The translations under genes were made by a program, and so were the position numbers. 64,000 nt of DNA from Strigamia acuminata (lineage: Eukaryota; Arthropoda; Chilopoda; Geophilomorpha; Linotaeniidae). The stretch covers positions 4,402,001 through 4,466,000 of the forward strand of contig OX442319.1 of NCBI GenBank assembly GCA_949358305.1, read 5' to 3'. Below the pieces are notes generated by a model, which saw nothing but the letters and a program-made list of their open reading frames with translations, searched no databases and had not been told where the DNA came from. Within the stretch, counting starts at the first letter, position 1; each line of letters begins with the position of its first letter. This document shows, in pieces, positions 48,597-60,501 of this stretch.

Positions 48597-50482
48597 GCAA
48601 CGATAATGATGTATTTATTGATAATTGTTTTTGCATCGGACATGTGTTTAATTTTAGTGGTTCCTCGACTCAGTTTGTGCGGTTCTTGCGCGTCGTGCGC
48701 ACGTTCAACACGCGCCCACGCGAGTATATCGCGTGGACTCTCGTCTCTCTCGTCAGTCTCGATGTTTTGTATGATTTTATTTTGCTAATTGTTTTGAGCG
48801 CGTGCAATTTCAATTGTTGCACCACACACGCATTTTCTATTGTACACCAGTGTTCCTATGTCGAATAAATTAGACTTGTTTTTAATTTCTCTGTCGCCAT
48901 TGTTTGAATTCACTGCGCTGCACGAGAGCTTCAATTTATGAGTTGGACCGCTTTTTATACAAATTATGTGGGAATTTTGCTCGATTCATGCGCGGTTCTT
49001 TCTTAAGCGTCGGGCAAGTTTTGTCAGATATTGCAAAAAGTACATCGCGCGTGCACGGGCGTGCGTGGACGGTGCCCGCGTCCAACGCTCATCGGCGTCC
49101 AACTCCTTGTCTACAAAGAAGGTCGGGGTTTCGGGCATATCCTTTGCCACGACCGCGTCTTGGTTCTCGCCTTCGATGGTCATCTCCAAGGCGGGAATCA
49201 GCCCGGATTTCAACGGGGTGCTGTCGGTCAGAAAGGGAACGGTCGGTGTTGTTGGGGAGATGTTGGAGCAGTACTAAACGTCATGTTTTGTTCACGTGAA
49301 AATGAAATGTGCGTTTAAAAAGCCTATCGTGCTGCCGGGACGTTTATTAATTTTCCCAGTTTGACATAAGCGAGCGCGCACATGGCGACGGCAATGTCTT
49401 TTGTCACCTTTAAATTCCTTTTTGGTTTCAACTATGTAAGTTACCTTGTTTTATTAAAATAACTGTTAGTTTTGTATATTTGCTAGTTGGTTCATGTTTG
49501 GTGCGTTAGATATAAACACCAAACCACCGTATTTATGTTTTCTGAGACGTACGACGCGAGTCGCGCTCGTACGCCGACTTCGACACATCGGTAAACCGCC
49601 AGCGTGCACCATTTTTCTCGTGCTCACTCAGACGTGCGCATTACACGCGATATTGCGCACGAACGCGCACACCGCCTCCGCGACACACATCACACACCCG
49701 TTTAAACGAGTCTCGGCGCCTATTTGACCCCAGTGTTTACTTTTTAAAATTGTGGTGTGTTTTCAAAGTTCTTAATTTGTTCAAAAACAAACAAAATGGA
49801 TATCTGTTGATTTTTAAATGATTTTGTCGATTTAGTTTTTTGCTGGTTTTTAATCGATTTGTCTGTATTTTTAATCAATTCGAATGATTGACACCATTCT
49901 GTGCTTTACTCGTATTCAAGATGGCGTCGCAAACTCAAGGTCGAATTCCGCTGAATTCATTTATTGCGACTGTTTGCGCTCCATACGTGCGAAAAGGATT
50001 ATGGGAATAATCCTCAATGCAGGCCATTTTGGTGTTAAATGAGCGAGGAAGGCAGGACATAAGGAAAATTGGTGAAATGTAAAAAAAAATGCTAAACAAT
50101 CAACATTTAAATAAAGATCAATATTTCTGGCTCGAAATGCATATATCGGCAATTTCGGGATATTTTCGGGACGAAATTGACTCGTTCGGAACACAGGGGA
50201 GGGACTCCCACATTCCCCATGCGTCGGCGCGTGTGTTTACGAAATACCAAATCCAGGTTTTCATACAACCCCACGTTATTTTCGGGTCAAGAGTTTTTTT
50301 ATGCGCTGCCGCGCGCAATCCCCGGGTTGATGAGTTTCGCGGAATCCGACGAGCGAGTGCGATCGTGTCATACCGCTTCTTCTCGTGGCAAAGTAGACAC
50401 CTTAATTAAACTGGCTGTTGGCTTTTTTTTTTAAACAAAGTACGAGTCTTTAAGTTGAACGGTTGTTGAGATACACGTAGTA
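48597..50482. other. Non-satellite DNA between the two arrays
   Basis: About 1.9 kb unlike the flanking arrays. The first ~300 bp resembles LTR-like or promoter DNA ending with GTCGAATAAATTAGAC (48858-48873). Candidate start-plus-donor snippets occur: ATGGCGACGGCAATGTC with GTAAGT at 49435-49440, and ATGGCGTCGCAAACTC near 49921. An exon-like stretch is listed separately. No complete gene could be assembled. Confidence 0.55.
49080..49276 (-). CDS. Exon-like open stretch, unidentified
   Basis: On the minus strand an acceptor-like GTTTAG at ~49277 precedes ~65 open codons with ordinary amino-acid composition, including NISPTTPTVPFLTDSTP, LIPALEMTIEGENQDAVV and PETPTFFVDKELDADE. It differs from the low-complexity frames of the satellite. 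No domain, start or partner exon was recognised; it may be a captured exon or part of a retroelement. Confidence 0.3.
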
Positions 50483-51575
50483 ATGTGGACTCGCGACGCG
50501 TTGCAACGTGGTCGGAGAACGGCCCACTTCCCTCCCCCCGACCAGGTTGTCTTTCTCTCTCTTGTCCGACCCACGGCGCGTCGCGGCGCGGCCGGAGGAC
50601 GTCTCTTTCCCCTCCCCCAGTCCCAAAAACCACACCTTGAGGAACCCCGAGGTTCGGTTTCCGACCGGGCCGTTTCTCGCCCGACCCACGACGCGCCGCG
50701 GCGCGGCCGGAGGACGGCCCTCGTCCCCAAAAACCACACTCCGGGTCACGTGGTCTCGCACTCGACTTTTTCAGTTTTCCCGTTTTCGGCCCGTTACGGC
50801 CAAGGACCGTAACGGGTCGAAAACGGGCCGCAACGGGTCGAAAACGGCCGCAACGGGTCGAAAACGACCCGCACGGGCCGTTAACGGGCCGCCGACGGTC
50901 CCGTCACGATCCCGTAACGGCCCGCACGGGCCGTTAACGGGCCGCCGACGGGACCGTCACGATCCCGTAACGGCCTTCGTTCCCGGACTTCGGCTCGCCG
51001 ACGGCCCGTACGACCTCATGCGGGCCGTTAACGGGCCGTTAACGACCCGTTAACGGCGTAAAACCAAAAACAGGATTCGAGATTAATGTCTATGAATGTT
51101 GTACGCGTTTTCATGTACGTGTTGTCGGTTGTTGATTTTTTCGATTTACACCGTCACGGCCCGTTAACGGCCCGTTAACGGCCCGTTAACGGCCCGTCAA
51201 CGGCCCGCATGGGGTCGTACGGGCCGTTAACGGGCCGCCGACGGTTCCGTCACGATCCCGTAACGGCCCGCACGGGCCGTTAACGGGCCGCCGACGGTCC
51301 CGTCACGATCCCGTAACGGCCCGTCATGATCCCGTAACGGGAAAACTGAGAGAGTCGGGTGCGAGACCACGTGACCCGGAGTGTGGTTTTTGGGGGCGAG
51401 GGCCGTCCTCCGACCGCGCCGTGACGCGCCCCGGGTCGGATCAAGAGGCGACCCGGTCGGAAACCGAACTTCGGGGTTCCTCGAGGCGTGGTTTTTTGGG
51501 GACGGGGGGAGGGGGGGATCGGGTCGCGTGCTCCGACCGCGCCGCAACGCGCCGTGGGTCGGTCACCAACCTTTG
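50483..51575. mobile_element. Solitary fold-back element with long inverted repeats (putative progenitor of the satellite GC domain)
   Basis: The left arm (from ~50500) runs through GAGGAACCCCGAGGTTCGG and CCCCAAAAACCACACTCCG. The right arm (51345-51575) carries their reverse complements plus the G-run module, so each arm is ~200-270 bp with two ~130-bp submodules. The centre has short blocks of the 53-bp subrepeat and the same AT-rich spacer found in every satellite unit (51060-51150). Both arms are complete, unlike in the array units. The right side continues into AT-rich DNA with a GA tract (51716-51733), the reverse orientation of the arrays' CT tracts. No coding capacity is seen. Confidence 0.65.
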
Positions 51576-52241
51576 TCAATATTTTATAAATTTCCACGGA
51601 ATTTCAGCAATGTTTTACATAAGTCCGTCAAATCGGGCAGAAATATCCCGTACAATGTCGCTGCAATTCTGTGGAAATTTATCAGATATTGACAAAATTC
51701 GGTGACGGGCGGAAGAGAGAGAGAGAGAGAGAGGGGGGACGGCCGGCGCCTACGCCGACGGGGCGGGAGGGCGAGTGCACTGTTCACGCATGTGGGCGCG
51801 TGTGGACGCTCGATTTACTGGCGCGTTGGACAAGTCAAAAAAAATTTCCCAATGTCTGACAAAAATTCCATCGAATCACGGCAATATTTGACAACACTTG
51901 CACAGATTTTTAGCAACATTCATCGGCGAGGTCGTTGATGAACTCGCTTTACCTCGATGAATCTCGCGCGACAACAACCCTGCGAAAATACCAAATCTCG
52001 TACGAATAATAAACACGGCGCAAACCGCACAAAAACCCACGACATAAAATCGAATGTCGTCTATCGGCACTCTCAGCATTCCCCCGGACATTTTCCGGAA
52101 GAGTTTGGCCCTGCCGGAATCCGAAGAATAGTCACTCCCAAAGTGCGGATTTTGCGGGTGCACTCGCTTCCGAAGGATAGGCAAAGCAGGCGTGCGGACG
52201 CGACGCCCGGACGCGGCCGGCCGGGGACCAGTCGGCGCTTA
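51576..52241. repeat. Satellite-like AT segment and inverted leader scrap
   Basis: 51576-51715 is a palindromic AT-rich monomer, followed by a GA tract in reverse orientation. At 52041-52115 the plus strand is the reverse complement of the leader's ATG segment at 52726-52780: KLFRKMSGGMLRV is readable on the minus strand from ~52103. The end (52190-52241) is GC-rich and unlike the copia side of the first leader. Confidence 0.7.
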
Positions 52242-53091
52242 ACCTTGGGGTATGTGTGCGGATTTTGTCGGGGGCGAAAGGGTCCCGCTTTTTAACATTA
52301 CGGCGGCCTATACGTTGTTTCGTTGATCGCGACTGTGATGCGGAATTTGCGGATGTTGTTTTGGCCGAGTAGTTCGTGCGACCGAGCGCGTTTTGTTCGT
52401 TGCTTTTCGGTGTTCGGTGGGTTTTGTGACCGGTCAAGGGTTTCGCTAAAACGTGGTTTTTGTGACGGGAGGGAGGGGGGATCGGTTCATGTGCTCCGAA
52501 CGCGCCGCGACGCGCCGTGACTTGGGCCAAAAACGACCCGGTCGGAAACCGGGTCCCGGGCTTCATCGAGGCGTGGTTTTTGAGAACGGGGGGAGGGGGG
52601 GATCGGGTTGCGTGCTCCGAAAGCGCCGCGACGCGCCGTGACTTGGGCCAAAAACGACCCGGTCGGAAACCGGGTCCCGGGCTTCGTCGAGGCGTGGTCC
52701 CGATCGGGACAAACTCTTCCGGAAAATGTCCGGTGGAATGTTGAGAGTGTCGATGGACGACGTTCGAGTTTATATCGTAAGTAAGTAAGTATCTGACAAA
52801 ACTTGCACAGAATTTTGTCAACATTTGATAAATTTCCACAGAATTTAACGTTGTTTTGCTAAAACCTGCGGAAACGTGTCTAGTCGGGCAGAAACGTCTC
52901 GTAAAATGTTGCTGAAATTCCGTGGAAATTTGTCAAAAATTGACAAAAGTTGGTGACCGACCCACATCGCGTTGCGGCGCGGTTGGAGCACGCGACCCGA
53001 TCCCCCCCTCCCCCCGTCCCCAAAAAACCACGCCTCGAGGAACCCCGAGGTTCGGTTTCCGACCGGGTCGCCTCTTGATCCGACCCGGGGC

Positions 53092-56000
53092 GCGTCACGG
53101 CGCGGTCGGAGGACGGCCCTCGTCCCCAAAAACCACACTCCGGGTCACGTGGTCTCGCACTCGACTTTTTCAGTTTTCCCGTTTTCGGCCCGTTACGGCC
53201 AAGGACCGTAACGGGTCGAAAACGGGCCGCAACGGGTCGAAAACGGCCGCAACGGGTCGAAAACGGCCCGCACGGGCCGTTAACGGGCCGCCGACGGTCC
53301 CGTCACAATCCCGTAACGGCTCGCACGGGCCGTTAACGGGCCGCCGACGGTCCCGTCACGATCCCGTAACGGCTCGCACGGGCCGTTAACGGGCCGCCGA
53401 CGGTTCCGTAACTATCCCGTAACGGCCCGCACGGGCCGTTAACGGGCCGCCGACGGTCCCGTCACGACCCCGTAACGGCCCGTACGACCTCATGCGGGCC
53501 GTTAACGGGCCGTTAACGGGCCGTTAACGGCCCGTTAACGGCGTAAAACCAAAAACAGGATTCGAGATTAATGTCTATGAATGTTGTACGCGTTTTCATG
53601 TACGTGTTGTCGGTTGTTGATTTTTTCGATTTACACCATCACGGCCCGTTAACGGCCCGTTAACGGCCCGTTAACGGCCCGTCAACGGCCCGCATGGGGT
53701 CGCACGGGCCGTTAACGGGCCGCCGACGGTCCCGTCACGATCCCGTAACGGCCCGCACGGGCCGTTAACGGGCCGCCGACGGTCCCGTCACGATTCCGTA
53801 ACGGCTCGCACGGGCCGTTAACGGGCCGCCGACGGTCCCGTCACGATCCCGTAACGGCTCGCACGGGCCGTTAACGGGCCGCCGACGGTCCCGTCACGGT
53901 CCCGTAACGGCCTTCGTTCCCGGACTTCGGCTCGCCGACGGCCCGTGCGACCTCATGCGGGCCGCTAACGGGCCGTCAACGGGCCGTTAACGGCCCGTTT
54001 TCGACCCGCTACGGCCCGTCACGGCCTGTTGGCCGTGCGACCCGTGACTCGGAGTGTGGTTTTTGGGGACGAGGGCCGTCCTCCGGCCGCGCCGCGACGC
54101 GCCGCGGGTCGGACAAGAAACGACCCGGTCGGAAACCGAACCTCAGTGTCCAATCGGGCAGAAATTGTGCGGAAGTTTAACCAAAAATGGCCAAAAGTCG
54201 GTGCAAGTTTTGCACGCAACAAACGTCCGATGTGACAGTGCCCATGCGGGTTGGACGTGCATGTGGGCGCGTGTGGGCGCTCGATTTACCGGCCCGTTGG
54301 ACGAGTTAAACCAAAATTTCCCAATATCTTGCATAAATTTAAAGAAGATTTGACAGATTTCCAGATTTTAAGCGATGTTTTACATAAGTCCGTCCCATTG
54401 CTGAAATTCCGTGAAAATTTGTCAAAAATTGACAAAAGTCTGTGCAAATTTTGTCAGAAATAGGAAACAAAAAATTTAAAATTCGTCCAACGCGCCAGTA
54501 AATCGAGCGCGCCCATGCGTGGACAGTGCGCCGGCGGGAGCCCCGGCCGTCCTCTCTCTCTCTCTCTCTCGGCCGCCAAGGCTCGCCCCTCCGCCCGTCG
54601 GCGGGAGCCCCGACCGTCCCCCCTCTCTCTTTCGGCCGCCAAAGGATCGCCCCTCCGCTCGTCACAGATTTTTGTCAATATTTGATGAATTTCAACAGAT
54701 TTTCAGCAATATTTTACAGGACATTTCTGCTCTTTTGGATACATTTTCAAAGGTTTTATTGCTAAAATTCTGGGGAAATTTATCAAAAATTGACAAAAAA
54801 TCGATGCAAGTTTTGTCAGAAATTGATAAAATCTTCTTAAACTCGTCCAACGCGCCGGCGAGTGCACATGCGGGGACAGTGGGCACGTCCAGCCCGCGTG
54901 CACACTGTCAGATCGGGCGGTTTCGGGCACAGTTTGATCCGGGCAAATATCTAGCAAAACTTGCACCGATTTTTTGTCAATTTTAGACAAATTTCAGCGA
55001 TATTTTACGAGACATTTCTGCTCGATTGGACACATTTCCAGGGGTTTTTTGTAAAACATTGATAAAATTCCGTGGAAATTTATCAAATATTGGCAAAATT
55101 CGGTGCTAATTTTGTCAAAAATTAGGAAAAAAAAATTTTCAAAACTTGTCCAACGTGCCGGTAAATCGAGCGCCCACATGCCTAGATAGTGCACGCCCAA
55201 CCCGCCAAGGCTCGCCCCTCCGCCCGTTGGCGGGAGCCCCGGCCGTCCCCTCTCTCTCTCTTTCTCTCTCTCTCTCGGGCGCCCGGAGCTCGCCCCTCCG
55301 CCCGTCACCGACTTTTGACACAATTTTTGATGAAATTCAACGGAATTTTAGCAACGTTTTACAAAAAACCTGTGGAAATGTGTCCAACCGGGCAGAAATG
55401 TGTCGTAAAATGTTGCCGAAATTCTGTGAAAATTTGTCACAAATTGCCAAAAGTCGGTGCAAATTTTGTCAGAAATAGGAAACAAAAAATTTAAAATTCG
55501 TCCAACGCGCCAGTAAATCGAGCGCGCCCATGCGTGGACAGTGCGCCGGCGGGAGCCCCGGCCGTCCTCTCTCTCTCTCTCTCTCGGCCGCCAAGGCTCG
55601 CCCCTCCGCCCGTCGGCGGGAGCCCCGACCGTCCCCCCTCTCTCTTTCGGCCGCCAAAGGATCGCCCCTCCGCTCGTCACAGATTTTTGTCAATATTTGA
55701 TGAATTTCAACAGATTTTCAGCAATATTTTACAGGACATTTCTGCTCTTTTGGATACATTTTCAAAGGTTTTATTGCTAAAATTCTGGGGAAATTTATCA
55801 AATATTGACAAAAAATCGATGCAAGTTTTGTCAGAAATTGATAAAATCTTCTTAAACTCGTCCAACGCGCCGGCGAGTGCACATGCGGGGACAGTGGGCA
55901 CGTCCAGCCCGCGTGCACACTGTCAGATCGGGCGGTTTCGGGCACAGTTTGATCCGGGCAAATATCTAGCAAAACTTGCACCGATTTTTTGTCAATTTTA

Positions 56001-56785
56001 GACAAATTTCAGCGATATTTTACGAGACATTTCTGCTCGATTGGACACATTTCCAGGGGTTTTTTGTAAAACATTGATAAAATTCCGTGGAAATTTATCA
56101 AATATTGGCAAAATTCGGTGCTAATTTTGTCAAAAATTAGGAAAAAAAAATTTTCAAAACTTGTCCAACGTGCCGGTAAATCGAGCGCCCACATGCCTAG
56201 ATAGTGCACGCCCAACCCGCCAAGGCTCGCCCCTCCGCCCGTTGGCGGGAGCCCCGGCCGTCCCCTCTCTCTCTCTTTCTCTCTCTCTCTCGGGCGCCCG
56301 GAGCTCGCCCCTCCGCCCGTCACCGACTTTTGACACAATTTTTGATGAAATTCAACGGAATTTTAGCAACGTTTTACAAAAAACCTGTGGAAATGTGTCC
56401 AACCGGGCAGAAATGTGTCGTAAAATGTTGCCGAAATTCTGTGAAAATTTGTCACAAATTGCCAAAAGTCGGTGCAAGTATTGCTAGATTTGGGCGCATC
56501 AAACTGTGCCGAGATCTGACAGTGTCCACGCGGTTTTGAAGCGCCCACTGTCGACGCACGTGGGCGCTCAATTTACCGGCGCGTTGGACGAGTTTTGAAA
56601 AAAGTTTTTTCCTAATTTCTGACAAAACTTGCACCGAATTTTGTCAATATGTGATAAATTTCCATGGATTTTAAGCAATGTTTTACAGAAGTCCGTCCCA
56701 TCGGGCAGAAACGTCTCGTAAAATGTCGCTGAAATTCCGTGAAAATCTGTCAAAAATTGACAAAAGTTGGTGACCGACCCGCGGC
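53092..56785. repeat. Array 2 unit 1 (type A, 3694 bp)
   Basis: Matches array 1 unit 1 at offset 24,551, including CACCATCACGG in the spacer and the 1,015-bp duplication. Confidence 0.93.
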
Positions 56786-59700
56786 GCGTCACGGCGCGGT
56801 CGGAGGACGGCCCTCGTCCCCAAAAACCACACTCCGGGTCACGTGGTCTCGCACTCGACTTTTTCAGTTTTCCCGTTTTCGGCCCGTTACGGCCAAGGAC
56901 CGTAACGGGTCGAAAACGGGCCGCAACGGGTCGAAAACGGCCGCAACGGGTCGAAAACGGCCGCAACGGGTCGAAAACGGCCCGCACGGGCCGTTAACGG
57001 GCCGCCGACGGTCCCGTCACAATCCCGTAACGGCTCGCACGGGCCGTTAACGGGCCGCCGACGGTCCCGTCACGATCCCGTAACGGCTCGCACGGGCCGT
57101 TAACGGGCCGCCGACGGTTCCGTAACTATCCCGTAACGGCCCGCACGGGCCGTTAACGGGCCGCCGACGGTCCCGTCACGACCCCGTAACGGCCCGTACG
57201 ACCTCATGCGGGCCGTTAACGGGCCGTTAACGGGCCGTTAACGGCCCGTTAACGGCGTAAAACCAAAAACAGGATTCGAGATTAATGTCTATGAATGTTG
57301 TACGCGTTTTCATGTACGTGTTGTCGGTTGTTGATTTTTTCGATTTACACCGTCACGGCCCGTTAACGGCCCGTTAACGGCCCGTTAACGGCCCGTCAAC
57401 GGCCCGCATGGGGTCGCACGGGCCGTTAACGGGCCGCCGACGGTCCCGTCACGATCCCGTAACGGCCCGCACGGGCCGTTAACGGGCCGCCGACGGTCCC
57501 GTCACGATTCCGTAACGGCTCGCACGGGCCGTTAACGGGCCGCCGACGGTCCCGTCACGATCCCGTAACGGCTCGCACGGGCCGTTAACGGGCCGCCGAC
57601 GGTCCCGTCACGGTCCCGTAACGGCCTTCGTTCCCGGACTTCGGCTCGCCGACGGCCCGTGCGACCTCATGCGGGCCGCTAACGGGCCGTCAACGGGCCG
57701 TTAACGGCCCGTTTTCGACCCGCTACGGCCCGTCACGGCCTGTTGGCCGTGCGACCCGTGACTCGGAGTGTGGTTTTTGGGGACGAGGGCCGTCCTCCGG
57801 CCGCGCCGCGACGCGCCGCGGGTCGGACAAGAAACGACCCGGTCGGAAACCGAACCTCAGTGTCCAATCGGGCAGAAATTGTGCGGAAGTTTAACCAAAA
57901 ATGGCCAAAAGTCGGTGCAAGTTTTGCACGCAACAAACGTCCGATGTGACAGTGCCCATGCGGGTTGGACGTGCATGTGGGCGCGTGTGGGCGCTCGATT
58001 TACCGGCCCGTTGGACGAGTTAAACCAAAATTTCCCAATATCTTGCATAAATTTAAAGAAGATTTGACAGATTTCCAGATTTTAAGCGATGTTTTACATA
58101 AGTCCGTCCCATTGCTGAAATTCCGTGAAAATTTGTCAAAAATTGACAAAAGTCTGTGCAAATTTTGTCAGAAATAGGAAACAAAAAATTTAAAATTCGT
58201 CCAACGCGCCAGTAAATCGAGCGCGCCCATGCGTGGACAGTGCGCCGGCGGGAGCCCCGGCCGTCCTCTCTCTCTCTCTCTCTCGGCCGCCAAGGCTCGC
58301 CCCTCCGCCCGTCGGCGGGAGCCCCGACCGTCCCCCCTCTCTCTTTCGGCCGCCAAAGGATCGCCCCTCCGCTCGTCACAGATTTTTGTCAATATTTGAT
58401 GAATTTCAACAGATTTTCAGCAATATTTTACAGGACATTTCTGCTCTTTTGGATACATTTTCAAAGGTTTTATTGCTAAAATTCTGGGGAAATTTATCAA
58501 AAATTGACAAAAAATCGATGCAAGTTTTGTCAGAAACTGATAAAATCTTCTTAAACTCGTCCAACGCGCCGGCGAGTGCACATGCGGGGACAGTGGGCAC
58601 GTCCAGCCCGCGTGCACACTGTCAGATCGGGCGGTTTCGGGCACAGTTTGATCCGGGCAAATATCTAGCAAAACTTGCACCGATTTTTTGTCAATTTTAG
58701 ACAAATTTCAGCGATATTTTACGAGACATTTCTGCTCGATTGGACACATTTCCAGGGGTTTTTTGTAAAACATTGATAAAATTCCGTGGAAATTTATCAA
58801 ATATTGGCAAAATTCGGTGCTAATTTTGTCAAAAATTAGGAAAAAAAAATTTTCAAAACTTGTCCAACGTGCCGGTAAATCGAGCGCCCACATGCCTAGA
58901 TAGTGCACGCCCAACCCGCCAAGGCTCGCCCCTCCGCCCGTTGGCGGGAGCCCCGGCCGTCCCCTCTCTCTCTCTTTCTCTCTCTCTCTCGGGCGCCCGG
59001 AGCTCGCCCCTCCGCCCGTCACCGACTTTTGACACAATTTTTGATGAAATTCAACGGAATTTTAGCAACGTTTTACAAAAAACCTGTGGAAATGTGTCCA
59101 ACCGGGCAGAAATGTGTCGTAAAATGTTGCCGAAATTCTGTGAAAATTTGTCACAAATTGCCAAAAGTCGGTGCAAATTTTGTCAGAAATAGGAAACAAA
59201 AAATTTAAAATTCGTCCAACGCGCCAGTAAATCGAGCGCGCCCATGCGTGGACAGTGCGCCGGCGGGAGCCCCGGCCGTCCTCTCTCTCTCTCTCTCTCT
59301 CGGCCGCCAAGGCTCGCCCCTCCGCCCGTCGGCGGGAGCCCCGACCGTCCCCCCTCTCTCTTTCGGCCGCCAAAGGATCGCCCCTCCGCTCGTCACAGAT
59401 TTTTGTCAATATTTGATGAATTTCAACAGATTTTCAGCAATATTTTACAGGACATTTCTGCTCTTTTGGATACATTTTCAAAGGTTTTATTGCTAAAATT
59501 CTGGGGAAATTTATCAAATATTGACAAAAAATCGATGCAAGTTTTGTCAGAAATTGATAAAATCTTCTTAAACTCGTCCAACGCGCCGGCGAGTGCACAT
59601 GCGGGGACAGTGGGCACGTCCAGCCCGCGTGCACACTGTCAGATCGGGCGGTTTCGGGCACAGTTTGATCCGGGCAAATATCTAGCAAAACTTGCACCGA

Positions 59701-60501
59701 TTTTTTGTCAATTTTAGACAAATTTCAGCGATATTTTACGAGACATTTCTGCTCGATTGGACACATTTCCAGGGGTTTTTTGTAAAACATTGATAAAATT
59801 CCGTGGAAATTTATCAAATATTGGCAAAATTCGGTGCTAATTTTGTCAAAAATTAGGAAAAAAAAATTTTCAAAACTTGTCCAACGTGCCGGTAAATCGA
59901 GCGCCCACATGCCTAGATAGTGCACGCCCAACCCGCCAAGGCTCGCCCCTCCGCCCGTTGGCGGGAGCCCCGGCCGTCCCCTCTCTCTCTCTTTCTCTCT
60001 CTCTCTCGGGCGCCCGGAGCTCGCCCCTCCGCCCGTCACCGACTTTTGACACAATTTTTGATGAAATTCAACGGAATTTTAGCAACGTTTTACAAAAAAC
60101 CTGTGGAAATGTGTCCAACCGGGCAGAAATGTGTCGTAAAATGTTGCCGAAATTCTGTGAAAATTTGTCACAAATTGCCAAAAGTCGGTGCAAGTATTGC
60201 TAGATTTGGGCGCATCAAACTGTGCCGAGATCTGACAGTGTCCACGCGGTTTTGAAGCGCCCACTGTCGACGCACGTGGGCGCTCAATTTACCGGCGCGT
60301 TGGACGAGTTTTGAAAAAAGTTTTTTCCTAATTTCTGACAAAACTTGCACCGAATTTTGTCAATATGTGATAAATTTCCATGGATTTTAAGCAATGTTTT
60401 ACAGAAGTCCGTCCCATCGGGCAGAAACGTCTCGTAAAATGTCGCTGAAATTCCGTGAAAATCTGTCAAAAATTGACAAAAGTTGGTGACCGACCCGCGG
60501 C
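56786..60501. repeat. Array 2 unit 2 (type B, 3716 bp)
   Basis: Type B markers (extra 20-bp subrepeat, GAAACTGATAAA) plus one extra CT in the tract at ~59280-59300, the only length change seen against unit 2 of array 1. Confidence 0.93.
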
